The notes under the pieces: generated by a model | The model's database searches: none | Told to the model about the DNA's origin: nothing | What the model saw: the letters and a program-made list of their open reading frames with translations, nothing else | Position numbers and translations under genes: made by a program | Part shown: positions 1 through 9,663 of the stretch, piece by piece | Layout: each line of letters opens with the position of its first letter | Position numbering within the stretch: position 1 is the stretch's first letter | NCBI GenBank assembly: GCA_910589415.1 | Contig: OU342636.1 | Span: 2,834,437 to 2,898,436, forward strand | DNA: 64,000 bases | Direction of reading: 5' to 3' | Origin: Malachius bipustulatus | Lineage: Eukaryota > Arthropoda > Insecta > Coleoptera > Melyridae

Positions 1-615
1 ATATGTAAGATCTATTGGTGATTGCCAGTCTATTGTACTGATGATGAAATTGATTTTAATAAATCTTTGTATTAAAATTCAACAATTTTAGAGTTTTGAG
101 AATCAACCCTCCTCATGTTCTTTTAAATCATTTATTCAATAAGTAGAATAACATCAAGAATAAGGTGATATATTCTGGTATATTTTGGTGGGGTTTATCA
201 ATTTTTTTTTGTTATTGTTTGTAAAATTGTTAGGAGTTACTACGGGTCCAGTCTGGTTCGGTGAATGCTGGATTTTCCAGAGGAAGGCCACATTTATCTG
301 TCCCGGGCTGGATAATCACAACGAACATTTTGATTAAGTTTGGTTTTGATTTGATACTTTGGAAATTTAGACGATCACTTTTCAAAATTTAAAGTTTATT
401 TTTGTTTCGACATTTAGAATATTTGGGTGGGGCATTCCAAATTTGATATGTTCCACTCGACAGGCCAATGTGGCTAATGTTACAAATTTGCCTAGTCACA
501 TTGAGATCTGTCAATAGCCACCTCCTTCCTTTCGGGGTTAAGGTAAGTGAATTATTATTTTTTTTTATTGTTCAACTTTTTGAGTGGGAGTAAGCGAGGG
601 GGAGGAAGGCTCCAA
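1..615 (+). repeat. 5' LTR (partial) of the first gypsy element
   Basis: Direct repeat of 11937-12551 (offset 11936). It ends in GGCTCCA at 608-614; the copies diverge after 615. An AATAAA-type signal lies near 57. A consensus splice donor (AAG|GTAAGT) lies at 542/543, inside the LTR. The stretch directly downstream is not a canonical primer-binding site, because it does not begin TGG. Confidence 0.9.
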
Positions 616-1101
616 GCGGTGCGTGACCAGGATAAATCAATCTCCTTATTCTTTTTTCGAAAACTTTCTCAAACTTTGAGAAGAATTAATGAACATGAGG
701 TGTTGGTGTTTTAATAATTTTTGAGAGAAAAACTTTTTCAAAATTTAGACAAGTAAAGACAAATACCTTTCTTAGTTGCGTAGAGTTTACAGATGGACTA
801 AAACCAAAAGGTAAGGTTTGAAATTTTCAACGAAGGACTTCGAGGGAATTCAGACCTGTGGTATTTGAGTCCGTGTTGTTTTCTTTTTGACGTTTCAGCT
901 TTTTAGGTTCCAGCCAAGACGGTGTGGTAAACCTGAAGATGTGGTTTTCGAGTTCGATAATTTTTTAATTTTTCAGCTTAGGTGGAGTTACAGATAGAAT
1001 CAGCAACAATCTGATTTTTGAATTTTGGTTTTGGATAATTCTGTTAGGTCAGGTCAAGTCAACTAAGAAAAGAAACGGGATTTTCGTTTTCTTTGTTTCA
1101 G
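543..1101 (+). other. Possible leader intron of the first gypsy element
   Basis: The donor AAG|GTAAGT at 542/543 lies in the LTR. A strong acceptor, a pyrimidine tract followed by CAG, ends at 1101, about 70 nt before the gag ATG. Weaker acceptor-like TTTCAG sites occur near 897 and 977. Splicing would remove most of the 5' leader without touching gag. This rests on splice consensus only, and no transcript is available. Confidence 0.35.
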
Positions 1102-1169
1102 GTGGAGTTGGTTGAAAAGTCTTGTTTGAGAATTTTGAGGTAAAAATTCTTTTGAGATAAATAGTGAAA
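616..1169 (+). other. Untranslated leader of the first gypsy element
   Basis: About 550 bp between the 5' LTR and the gag ATG without an ORF. A tRNA primer site starting TGG is expected within a few bases of the LTR end but is not there; the first bases are AGCGGTGCGTGACC. Packaging signals normally lie here, but none can be recognised by eye. Confidence 0.6.
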
Positions 1170-2966
1170 ATGGATTTTATTGAGGAAAATACTACAGTCG
1201 GTTTTGAGGTCGTTGATCTCAAGGTAGATGAGATTAAGTATGAAATTTTATTAAGGGGAGAAGTTCCACATTGGAACGGAAATTATAGGCGGACCCAATT
1301 AAGTCAACTTTTGAGAATAAATGGAGGAGTCACTGTGACTATCTCTCCTTTCGATTTTAATGAGGATTTGAGTCAAGTTTTGGATTCTATTTTGGATATG
1401 ACTGAAATATTACACGATGAGGTAATTATTTCCCCTCAGTCTAATGTAGCTAGGAGATTTTCTTCGAGGTTAGCTCATTTGTTAGGAAGAATAGATAGGA
1501 TGAAGGTCACTTCCGATATCCAGACTGCTAGTCGAGATCAGGTTAGAGCAGATGCTCTACGATTGAGAGACGATTTTAAGAAAAAGATTGTCGGTGAGGT
1601 AGTCAGTTCAAGAACAGAAATCCCACCAAGATCGCAGGCTTCTCTTTTAGATCAAGCATTTGATAGGTTATCATGTCATAATGCTTCAACTACTCATGAA
1701 GGTAATCTCCACACGGTTTCGAGAGTCCCTTCGAATCTTCCAGAAGATCTATCGTTAAGAAGGTTAGGCTTAAGAAGCCATAACACCAATCCGTTTTTAG
1801 ATTGTGACCAGGTACCCTTTGATTATGATAATCAGGCACATTCGAGCAGTTTTGTACCCCCAGTGAGAAATCCATCACCCACTTTCTCACAGTTTAGTCT
1901 CAATTCTCAAGTTCCATCCATCCAGTTAGTAGCGCCTATAGATAAGGTCATCCCGGTGTATAAATGGGGATTATGTTTTACTGGTAAGGAAAAGGGAATT
2001 GAAGTTATAAAATTTTTAGAAAGGGTTCGTGAACTTAGTCAAGCTAGGGGAGTCCCCCTTGATACAGTTTTTAATAGTGCAGTCGATTTATTTAAGGAAC
2101 CAGCTCTCTCATGGTTCCGAAGCATTAAGTATCAGTTGAGGTCTTGGCGAGACTTGGAGGCAAGGATTGGTAATACTTTCATCCCTCCAAATTACGATGA
2201 AGAACTCCTAGAGGAGATTCGCTCCTTTAGGCAAAGGAATAATGAAAATGTCGTTACGTTTATTGCGAATTTAAGGATGAAGTTTTCACACCTTTTAAAT
2301 CCAATTTCTATTCCGGAACAGTTGAAGATAGTTAGGAGAAACCTCCTACCCGATTTGAATTCGAAGTTATGTTTGATTGATCTGGTTTCCTATGAGCAGT
2401 TAGAATGTCTATGCAGGCAGATCGCGAAGAACTCGGTGATAATGAGTGGAGTAGAGGGTAAGGTCCGTGTAGGTCGACCCCAGGCAGCCCCTGTGGGAAC
2501 GACGGTTAGAGAAGCGAAGGAAACCCCAAAGGTTAAAGTAGAGACCCCTCGTCCACCTCTTCCTCCCCGAAGATTTGCGAATGCCCCAAATCAGTCGATG
2601 AATAAGTCAGACCGACCCCCAGTCAGCTCTTTTTCCTGTTGGAATTGTGACCAGGCGGGTCATTCATTTAATTTTTGTCCACATCCACTTGAGAAATTTT
2701 GTTTTTCGTGCGGTTTGAAAGGAGCAATAGCGCCTTCTTGTCCCCGATGTCATCATTCAGGGAAAGATAAACAGGAAGCAGTTGAGTCCAAGGACGTTAA
2801 GAAGGTGGTGGATTGTCCAGAAACTCGGGAGTCGAATTTAGGTAAAGAAGGTTCTAAGGCAGATTCAAAAAACGAGTCGGCGAGAGAAGATTTTGGCGCG
2901 ACTTCCCTCGAGTTTCGAAGACGCCAACCAGGTCCAGAATCAGGTGCGATTCCGAAGAGACGTTAG
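1170..2966 (+). CDS. gag: Gag of Ty3/gypsy element
   Basis: The structural protein that assembles the virus-like particle and binds genomic RNA. The first ATG is at 1170 (598 residues); an in-frame GTG at 1164 is less likely. Residues about 263-420 look like a Retrotrans_gag capsid domain (a KWGLCFTG... start, then an SWF helix region and an LRMKF segment). Then comes a Pro-rich basic linker and two zinc knuckles. The first (490-503) is a normal CCHC. The second (511-524) has the C-x2-C and final C, but Ala519 replaces the histidine. The C-terminus is highly charged. The stop at 2964-2966 lies inside an overlap with pol, and A AAA AAC at 2867 is in the correct frame for -1 slippage. A shorter Gag-only product and a Gag-Pol fusion are therefore expected. 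The family assignment is firm; the frameshift is inferred. Confidence 0.9.
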   Translation: MDFIEENTTVGFEVVDLKVDEIKYEILLRGEVPHWNGNYRRTQLSQLLRINGGVTVTISPFDFNEDLSQVLDSILDMTEILHDEVIISPQSNVARRFSSRLAHLLGRIDRMKVTSDIQTASRDQVRADALRLRDDFKKKIVGEVVSSRTEIPPRSQASLLDQAFDRLSCHNASTTHEGNLHTVSRVPSNLPEDLSLRRLGLRSHNTNPFLDCDQVPFDYDNQAHSSSFVPPVRNPSPTFSQFSLNSQVPSIQLVAPIDKVIPVYKWGLCFTGKEKGIEVIKFLERVRELSQARGVPLDTVFNSAVDLFKEPALSWFRSIKYQLRSWRDLEARIGNTFIPPNYDEELLEEIRSFRQRNNENVVTFIANLRMKFSHLLNPISIPEQLKIVRRNLLPDLNSKLCLIDLVSYEQLECLCRQIAKNSVIMSGVEGKVRVGRPQAAPVGTTVREAKETPKVKVETPRPPLPPRRFANAPNQSMNKSDRPPVSSFSCWNCDQAGHSFNFCPHPLEKFCFSCGLKGAIAPSCPRCHHSGKDKQEAVESKDVKKVVDCPETRESNLGKEGSKADSKNESAREDFGATSLEFRRRQPGPESGAIPKRR

Positions 2967-5900
2967 AATCGAGACAGGTGAACTCGAATCTTTCTAAGCA
3001 GATCAGTCCAGTTTTTGAGAGTAAAGATGCAGATAATAGGCCGTATATCTCTATTGAGTTAGAGGGTTTTGAGATTCTCGCTCTAGTTGACACTGGGGCA
3101 AATATTTCCATCTTAGGTGCAGGAACTGAGTCGATTTGGGAACTGTTGGAGTCCAATCGAATTGTTAAAGATAAATTACCACGAGTGACTGTAGCAAATG
3201 GACAGCCACAAACAGTTCTAGGTACTGTAGTTTTGCCTATTTGTTTTGAGGATAGATTAATTGAGTTAGAATTTACAATCATCCCTACTATATCTCACGC
3301 TGTTATTTTAGGTTCTGATTTTTGCAAGCAGGTTGAGTTAGCTATCGATTTTAAGAATCAGGTTTTTGACATTAATGAGATTACAGGAGATACCCCAAAT
3401 TTAGGTACTTATCTTGAGGAGTTGTCAGAGGAACAACAGTTGATTTTAGATAAGGTAATAAAGCAGTACGAATTACTTGCTTCGAAAGCTCCCGGTCGTA
3501 CGAGTGAAATTACACATTTCATAGATACAGGTTCAGCTAGACCCGTGAAGCAGAGGCAGTACCCTCTGTCTCCTGCTATCACCAAATTTTTACATCAGGA
3601 AGTAGATTCAATGTTAAGAGATGGAGTTATAGAGGAAAGTAATTCAGCTTGGTCAAGTCCTGTTTTGATGGTTCCAAAAAGTGACGGTACCTACCGTATG
3701 TGTTTTGATGGTCGTAAGATAAATGAGTTGACTGTTAAGGATTCCTACCCACTACCGTTGGTAGATAGTATTTTGAGTAAAGTAGCTGGGTCTACTTATC
3801 TATCTTCGATTGATTTAACAAAGGCGTTTTGGAATATTCCCTTGGAGGAAACCTCCAAGCCCAAAACGGCGTTTCAAGTTCATGGTCGAGGTCTTTTTCA
3901 GTTTAAGGTTATGCCTTTTGGGTTGTGTAATGCGGCGCAGACGCAACAACGGTTAATGGACCACCTATTTAGGGGTACCAAGTTTGAAGATCGAGTTTTT
4001 ACCTATTTGGATGACATTATTTGTGTGTCCAATTCATTCGAGGAACACATTGCTCTTCTTGCTGAAGTGTTGGAGATTCTCACTAAAGCCGGGTTGAAAA
4101 TCAACCTGGATAAGTGTAAGTTCTGTAGAGATTCGTTATCGTTTTTGGGTTATGTGGTAGATAGGAAAGGTCTAAGGACCGATCCAGGAAAAGTTCAGGC
4201 TATTGTAGATATGCCATCACCTAAAACTACCACTGAAGTTAGGAGAGTAATTGGAATCCTCCAATGGTATCGAAAGTTCATCCCTAATTTTTCCACCGTG
4301 TCTGAGCCAATTACATCGCTTATTAAGGGTCGTAAGAAGCACACTCCAGTTATTTGGACGGAGGAAGCCGAAGAGGCTTTCCAAAGTCTTAAGGAATTGT
4401 TGGTTTCAGCTCCCATTTTAGTCAAACCGGATCCCAATCTACCTTTCTTCATTCAGACGGATGCAAGTGACGTAGGGGTGGGGGCAATTTTATATCAAGT
4501 TAAGGATGATTTTGAGCACCCTATAGCTTATGCTTCTAGAAAGCTTCTCAAGACTGAGAAGAAAAATTACACGGTTACAGAAAAGGAATGTCTAGGAGTT
4601 ATTTTCGGTATCGAAAAATTTAGGTGTTATGTCGAGGGCACAGAATTTACGGTTGTTACTGACCATGCCAGCCTACAATGGCTGTATAAAATTAAAGATC
4701 CAGTCGGCAGAATTGCTAGGTGGACAGTCAGGTTGAGTGGATTTAAGTTCAAGGTTGTTCATCGTCCCGGTAAGAATTTGGTAATGGCTGATTTTCTGTC
4801 CAGACATATTTCTTTGATTAATGTTAAATCCTTTACGCCAGATACCTGGTATGTTGAGATGATTAATAAAGTCCGCTGTAACCCAGCGAAGTTTCCAGAT
4901 TTTGACGTTAAGGATAATATTTTGTATAAACATATTAGGCCAAAACACGACATCCAGTCTAATTTTTCAGACTGGAAAATAGTAGTTCCAACTGAGAATA
5001 GGAAAGAGGTTTTTGTTGAGTGTCATGATCATCCGACTTCAGCTCATTTAGGTATTTCAAAGACGTTGGCAAGAATTTTGGAAAATTATTATTGGCCAGG
5101 AGTAAAGGAGTCAGTGAGACGTTATGTTAGATCATGCGAGACTTGTGGTGCCCACAAATCCACAAATCAATCTCCAGCTGGTTTAGGAGGTAATCAACGT
5201 AAAGTCGATTTTCCGTTTCAGTCTATTTCGCTAGATTTTATGGGACCTTTCCCAAGATCTAAATCAGGAAATACCCAATTGTTAGTTATTACTGATTCTT
5301 TCACCCGATTTGTTATAGTAAAACCCCTTCCTAAGGCTACTTCGGCCAAGGTTGTGAAAATTTTGGAGAGAGAAATCTTTTTGGTCCATGGAACTCCAGA
5401 GGTCGTGTGTTGTGATAATGGTAGTCAGTTCAGGTCTAGAGAATTCAAAGAATTAATGAAGAAGTACCAGATTCCTAAGATCTGGTATAATCCAAGTTAC
5501 CACCCCCAGGTTAATCCAACCGAAAGGGTGAATAAAGTTTTGGGTAGTGCTATAGCGTCATATATTAAAGATGACGATCACCGAACATGGGACGAACATA
5601 TTTTCGAGATTGCTCAGGCAATTAATACCTCGGTACATGAGTCCACAGGGTACTCACCCTCTTTTTTGGTTTTTGGACGATATACTCCAGTGAATGGTAG
5701 TTTTTATAAGGATGTTGATTATAGTTCTTTTGACCCAGTTGATTTTTCCAATCGACTTAAATGGCAGTCCGAAGTGAGCAAAGTTCCTAAACTTTATCCC
5801 CAAATTCAGGAGAAAATTAGAAAATCTTTTGAGAAAAATGTTAAGAGGTATAACCTTCGTAGGCGAGAGGTTAATTATCAAGAAGGTGATAAAGTGTGGA

Positions 5901-6088
5901 AGAAAAACTTCGTTCTTTCCAAAGCGGTCGATAAGTTTTCTAAGAAATTAGCTCCGAAATATGTCCCGGCTATGATAAAGAAAATTAAAGGTACTGGTAA
6001 GGTTGTTGTTCTTTCAGATCTGTCAGGAAAAATCCTGGGAGATTTTCACGTAAGTGATATTAAACCGTTCGTTGAGAGCCCAGAATAG
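2858..6088 (+). CDS. pol: Pol (PR-RT-RNase H-IN) of Ty3/gypsy element, read by -1 frameshift
   Basis: This frame is open from 2858, after a TAA at 2855, and has no ATG near its start. It overlaps gag by 109 nt in the -1 frame. Domain order, counting residues from 2978: aspartic protease with DTGA near residue 38; reverse transcriptase with YLDD near 343; RNase H beginning at a TDAS motif; an HHCC zinc region in a YYWPG context; and integrase core. The last two integrase catalytic residues are Asp (codon 5414) and Glu (codon 5522), exactly 35 residues apart as in DD35E. All key residues are present, so the enzyme set is probably functional. Order IN last is the Ty3/gypsy arrangement. No env follows; the stop at 6086-6088 is succeeded by a long noncoding region. 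Confidence 0.92.
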   Translation, partial: GRFKKRVGERRFWRDFPRVSKTPTRSRIRCDSEETLESRQVNSNLSKQISPVFESKDADNRPYISIELEGFEILALVDTGANISILGAGTESIWELLESNRIVKDKLPRVTVANGQPQTVLGTVVLPICFEDRLIELEFTIIPTISHAVILGSDFCKQVELAIDFKNQVFDINEITGDTPNLGTYLEELSEEQQLILDKVIKQYELLASKAPGRTSEITHFIDTGSARPVKQRQYPLSPAITKFLHQEVDSMLRDGVIEESNSAWSSPVLMVPKSDGTYRMCFDGRKINELTVKDSYPLPLVDSILSKVAGSTYLSSIDLTKAFWNIPLEETSKPKTAFQVHGRGLFQFKVMPFGLCNAAQTQQRLMDHLFRGTKFEDRVFTYLDDIICVSNSFEEHIALLAEVLEILTKAGLKINLDKCKFCRDSLSFLGYVVDRKGLRTDPGKVQAIVDMPSPKTTTEVRRVIGILQWYRKFIPNFSTVSEPITSLIKGRKKHTPVIWTEEAEEAFQSLKELLVSAPILVKPDPNLPFFIQTDASDVGVGAILYQVKDDFEHPIAYASRKLLKTEKKNYTVTEKECLGVIFGIEKFRCYVEGTEFTVVTDHASLQWLYKIKDPVGRIARWTVRLSGFKFKVVHRPGKNLVMADFLSRHISLINVKSFTPDTWYVEMINKVRCNPAKFPDFDVKDNILYKHIRPKHDIQSNFSDWKIVVPTENRKEVFVECHDHPTSAHLGISKTLARILENYYWPGVKESVRRYVRSCETCGAHKSTNQSPAGLGGNQRKVDFPFQSISLDFMGPFPRSKSGNTQLLVITDSFTRFVIVKPLPKATSAKVVKILEREIFLVHGTPEVVCCDNGSQFRSREFKELMKKYQIPKIWYNPSYHPQVNPTERVNKVLGSAIASYIKDDDHRTWDEHIFEIAQAINTSVHESTGYSPSFLVFGRYTPVNGSFYKDVDYSSFDPVDFSNRLKWQSEVSKVPKLYPQIQEKIRKSFEKNVKRYNLRRREVNYQEGDKVWKKNFVLSKAVDKFSKKLAPKYVPAMIKKIKGTGKVVVLSDLSGKILGDFHVSDIKPFVESPE
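2867..2927 (+). promoter_or_regulatory. -1 programmed frameshift signal (slippery site plus pseudoknot)
   Basis: The heptamer A AAA AAC at 2867-2873 is in phase with gag codons, as required for X XXY YYZ slippage. A 7-nt spacer (2874-2880) follows. Stem 1 pairs 2881-2889 with 2902-2910, eight pairs and one A-C mismatch. Loop bases 2893-2898 (TTGGCG) pair perfectly with 2922-2927 (CGCCAA), forming stem 2 of an H-type pseudoknot with an 11-nt third loop. Spacing and topology match known retroviral -1 signals. The function is inferred from sequence. Confidence 0.8.
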
Positions 6089-7064
6089 CCAGTGTTAGTG
6101 TAGAGCGCGCTTTAGGGGTGACCTAGTTGTATTGTATTCAAGTTGGCGCCCCTAGTGTAAAGCTCCGTTCACACGCAAAGGCAGTATATATCCTATTTGT
6201 TTGTAGTTTGAGAATTTAGAAAGAATTCGTTTAGTGTGTCAATAGTAAGTTTTTTCAGTAAATTTAGTTACGGTTTTGGAGAAAAAATAAAGGTTGTTTA
6301 GAGTCAGGAGTTTTCGTAGAGGTTGAGTCGAGTTTAGAGAAAATCCTTTTATAGGTACTTAGGTTAAAATAATTTGAGACTGGTGATGTTAGCGTACAAA
6401 TTAAATAAATTTAGCTAACCTACCAGTAATTGTTGTTGAGGTAGAGGTTGAGTTACATTTTAGTCATGGCCAGACTAATTTGTAAAATATTTTTAAACGG
6501 TCGCGTTAGAGCCCCATGCAAATAAGTGAGCTACGTGACTAGGCGTTGGGTTGAGTTGATTTAGGTGAGTTCTTAATTGAAAATTTCGAGTTCTGTTAGA
6601 GTTGATAATTGGCATAATCTAAATATAAATCTGAGCTGTTATCATCCTAACAGTAACTTTCAGGAACGATCCGTTGAGTAGAGTTGAGAATTGAGGTAGT
6701 TATAATATTTTTAGGTTGAGATTTTGAAGAAAAAGCTCCTGATGATAAAAATCTTTTCCATTCCTTTGATTAAGGTTAAGTCGAGTCAATATTTTTAGCT
6801 AGAGTTTGAGATTCAATAAGTACAGTTAGTTGAGATTTAAGAATTCTTTCAGTTGACACATTATCTTGAATATCTTTAATGGTGTTTAATTTTGGCGGAA
6901 CAACATTAACCGGGTGGTTAATGAGTTATGATTGGAAATTAACTATACAGATTTTGACAAGGAATTTTGAGTTTTAGAAGTCTCGTCATTTGTAAGAACT
7001 TTTCAAGTTTGCTCTTTTGAGAACATTTGAGTAGTGTAACAGTTAAGAGTAAAGATCTTTCTCT

Positions 7065-7515
7065 TTGAAAATTTTTATTTCCTTGAAATTGAGATAGAGT
7101 TCGTTGGTAGGTAAAACCACATATAGGTCCAACGTTTGAGATTTGATTTTCTTTTTGAAAATTTTATTCTGTAATAATTGAGATAGAGCTCGTTGGCAAG
7201 TAAAACCACATATAGGTCCAACGGTTGAGATTTGATTTTCTTTTTGAAAATTTTATTCTGTAATAATTGAGATAGAACTCGTTGGTAAGTAAAACCACAT
7301 ATAGGTCCAACGGTTGAGATTTGATTTTCTCTTTGAAAATTTTTATTTCCTTGAAATTGAGATAGAGTTCGTTGGTAGGTAAAACCACATATAGGTCCAA
7401 CGTTTGAGATTTGATTTTCTTTTTGAAAATTTTATTCTTTGAGATAGGGTTCATTGGTAAGTAAAACCACTTCATAGGTCCAATGATTGAGATTTGGTTT
7501 CTCGTTTGAAAAATT
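7065..7515 (+). repeat. Tandem repeat, about 89 bp x 5, each with a hairpin
   Basis: The GAGATAG motif recurs at 7091, 7180, 7269, 7359 and 7441, giving periods of 89, 89, 90 and 82. Every unit has an inverted pair flanking a conserved ACCACATATAGGT-like loop: CGTTGG/CCAACG in copies 1-4 (7102/7129, 7191/7218, 7280/7307, 7370/7397) and CATTGG/CCAATG in copy 5 (7452/7480). The change in copy 5 keeps the pairing. Confidence 0.85.
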
Positions 7516-7720
7516 TTCTTTAGACAATGACAACATCTTTGGGGTTATTTTTGGTACTTTCCACCCTGGTGTTACCTAAAGAGAAAGTATCCAGCCATTT
7601 TGAAAATAGTTCCAGTGGCTGATTTCTTGTGTATATTTCTATGCGTTTTTTTTTCTTTTTTCTTTTTCACTGTTTTCAGTATACATCTAAGTTCGCTTTT
7701 GATCTTTTATCTCTTCTTTA

Positions 7721-7830
7721 GGGTCCTTTTGTTTGCCCTTTTCCGCCCTGCCCCGTCTAAAGTGAAAACGACAATCGGGTCCTTTTTCGTCCTTTTCCGC
7801 CCTGCACCGTCTAAAGTGAAAACTGACAGT
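7721..7830 (+). repeat. Two-copy direct repeat, about 53 bp
   Basis: A CCTTTTCCGCCCTG...GTCTAAAGTGAAAAC unit is present twice, starting near 7739 and 7792. It lies in the noncoding 3' region. An ORF across it (7600-7839) is hydrophobic only because the DNA is T-rich. Confidence 0.6.
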
Positions 7831-8330
7831 CCTTTTTAGGACCATATAGTATGTTCATCCTTTGATGACAATTTTGGATTGGAGAATTATTTCCAAGATC
7901 TTTTAAGTAAAGTAGGGACTTTACTCCCTATATTTTGACGTCGAGTTCCACCTTAGTCAACATATCAGTATAATTCTGAAGGTCTAACACATTTGTGTAA
8001 GTTTTAGAGTAACAATTTGGATTTGAGATAGTTTTGAGTCTTTGAGTTTAGGTGTCTGGGTAAGTCTCGACGGGTTCTTGAGTAAGAATGGCCGCACAGT
8101 TCCAGTACCACTTTGAGTCGTTCAGTAGAGAAATTTAGTGACGTAGGTCTCAGTAGAGGGAAATCTTGGAAAATTAAATCTGTCTTACTACTGATACTTA
8201 GCGTTCGCGTTAAAGAATTTTGAGAAATAAAATCCGAGTTGGAGTTTCAGAATTTCATCTATTCTTGTGTTTTTGATAACCACTTGACTGAATCTTGTTG
8301 AATAATTTGAACGTTTTGGAAAACAATTTT

Positions 8331-8490
8331 GACATTTTTGAGTATAGATAATTTAGATATCCCGATTTTGACATTTTTGAGTATAGATAATTTAGATATC
8401 CCGATTTTGACATTTTTGAGTATAGATAGTTTAGATATCCCGGTTTCGACATTGCTGAGTGTGAACATTTTGGATATTTCGATTTTTTGA
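8331..8490 (+). repeat. 39-bp tandem repeat, about 4 copies
   Basis: The unit beginning GACATTTTTGAGTATAGATA recurs at 8331, 8370, 8409 and, diverged, 8448: a strict 39-bp period. Because 39 is a multiple of three, the repeat yields repetitive minus-strand frames with no sign of being genes. Confidence 0.85.
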
Positions 8491-8785
8491 CATTTTGAGG
8501 TATGAATAATTTTGATTTGGAAGTGTCCAGATCAAAATACTTTGAGTATGAACAATTTTGACATTTGACCCGATTTAGACGTCTTGGAGTTTGAGGTATA
8601 AGTAGAACTCTTAGATTTAAAATTTCTTTAGGCTTTTCTATGTAGAAATTTAGTTTTGGCTCTTTTGGATTTCTCTATGATTTCCTTTGTTAGGAATCAT
8701 ATTTCGCTCCAAAGTCGTTAGGACGTTATTCTTAACTAACTAACGATCGAGGAAACCTTTTTAGCTTTTGACGTTAAATCTCTAG

Positions 8786-9110
8786 TCGCTAGGAAACGCA
8801 CTAGAGGGGTGTATTTTGGCATTTCCGGCCTCATAAGCGGAGAATTGCCCTGTCGTCTAGTCAGCTGCTTAGCCCCCAGCTGATGAAGTAGGTGGTATTG
8901 TCTGGCGACATACCGACCATAGGGGCCGAATCTTTAAGGTTTCGTCATCCTGGCAGTATTGCCAATTCACGAGTTTTGGTCGCTGAATTTCCTTGAGGTG
9001 TTCATGCAGACCCAACTCCTTGATTTTTGTGTGTAGGACGAAATCAGTAATCGATTGACGACAGCCGGAGTTTCTCTAATGGAGAACTCTGTTTCACATA
9101 GTTTTAGTTT
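8786..9110 (+). other. Structured RNA-like domain, copy A
   Basis: A segment of about 325 bp that recurs, diverged, at 9220-9530. Hairpin 1: 8822-8827 (TTTCCG) with 8838-8843 (CGGAGA), 10-nt loop. Hairpin 2: 8861-8867 (TCAGCTG) with 8877-8883 (CAGCTGA), 9-nt loop ending AGCCCC. Hairpin 3: 9068-9076 with 9082-9089, one bulge. The same three helices can be drawn in copy B with compensatory changes. It has no coding potential. The function is unknown. Confidence 0.6.
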
Positions 9111-9219
9111 TCTTTTATGGATAAGTATGGTGGTGGAGGTTATTGGTTCTGGTATAGTCTGTTCAACCAGAGGTTAGGGAAAATATTTAGCTTTCTTTTG
9201 AAAAATCTTTAGTTACAAG

Positions 9220-9530
9220 GTAGTGTACTAGAGGGGTGCATTATGTCATTTCCAGCCTTATAAATGGAAAGGGCCTGCCGTTTAGTCAGTTGTGGAGCCC
9301 CCGACTGATGAAGTAGGAGGTATAGTCTTGCGACATGCCAACCACAGGGGCCAATTATTTGAGCTTCGCTACATAGGCAAATATTGCCACCATAAGAGTT
9401 TTGTCTTTTTGAGTCCCTTTGTGTTCTCATAAGACTCAACTTATTTTATTGAATTATGTGTAGAGCGGAGTTAGTTTCCGAATAACGGCAGTCAGGTTTT
9501 CCTTTTGGGAGCCTGTTTAACCTAGTTTTA
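9220..9530 (+). other. Structured RNA-like domain, copy B
   Basis: The partner of 8786-9110. Hairpin 1: 9249-9254 (TTTCCA) with 9265-9270 (TGGAAA), again a 10-nt loop. Hairpin 2: 9286-9292 (TCAGTTG) with 9302-9308 (CGACTGA), again a 9-nt loop ending AGCCCC. Hairpin 3: 9493-9502 with 9507-9515. Relative to copy A, hairpin 1 swaps G-C for A-T and hairpin 2 swaps C-G for T-A, so pairing is retained where sequence is not. Confidence 0.6.
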
Positions 9531-9663
9531 GTAACCAGAGTCCTACTGGCGGTTTCCGAGGTCAGGGCTCGCCCATATTGCTTTATGTTTGAAACATGGA
9601 GTGTTTAAAACTTGTTCTTTCTGTCTTTTCTTTCGGTTTGTTGGGATTTGTTAGTTGTTGACT

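Noticed and set aside
2854..3282. Minus-strand 142-codon ORF over the gag-pol junction
   Set aside because: Antisense shadow of pol; no motif.
7600..7839. 79-codon ORF with apparent transmembrane segments in the gypsy 3' region, as a possible env remnant
   Set aside because: The hydrophobic stretch is T-rich low complexity and the rest is a 53-bp direct repeat; no signal or fusion motif.
8255..8468. Two overlapping minus-strand ORFs with repeated peptides
   Set aside because: Produced by the 39-bp tandem repeat, a multiple of three that stays open by chance.
7065..8490. Tandem arrays considered as CRISPR
   Set aside because: Units are contiguous without unique spacers, and the sequence is eukaryotic retroelement DNA.
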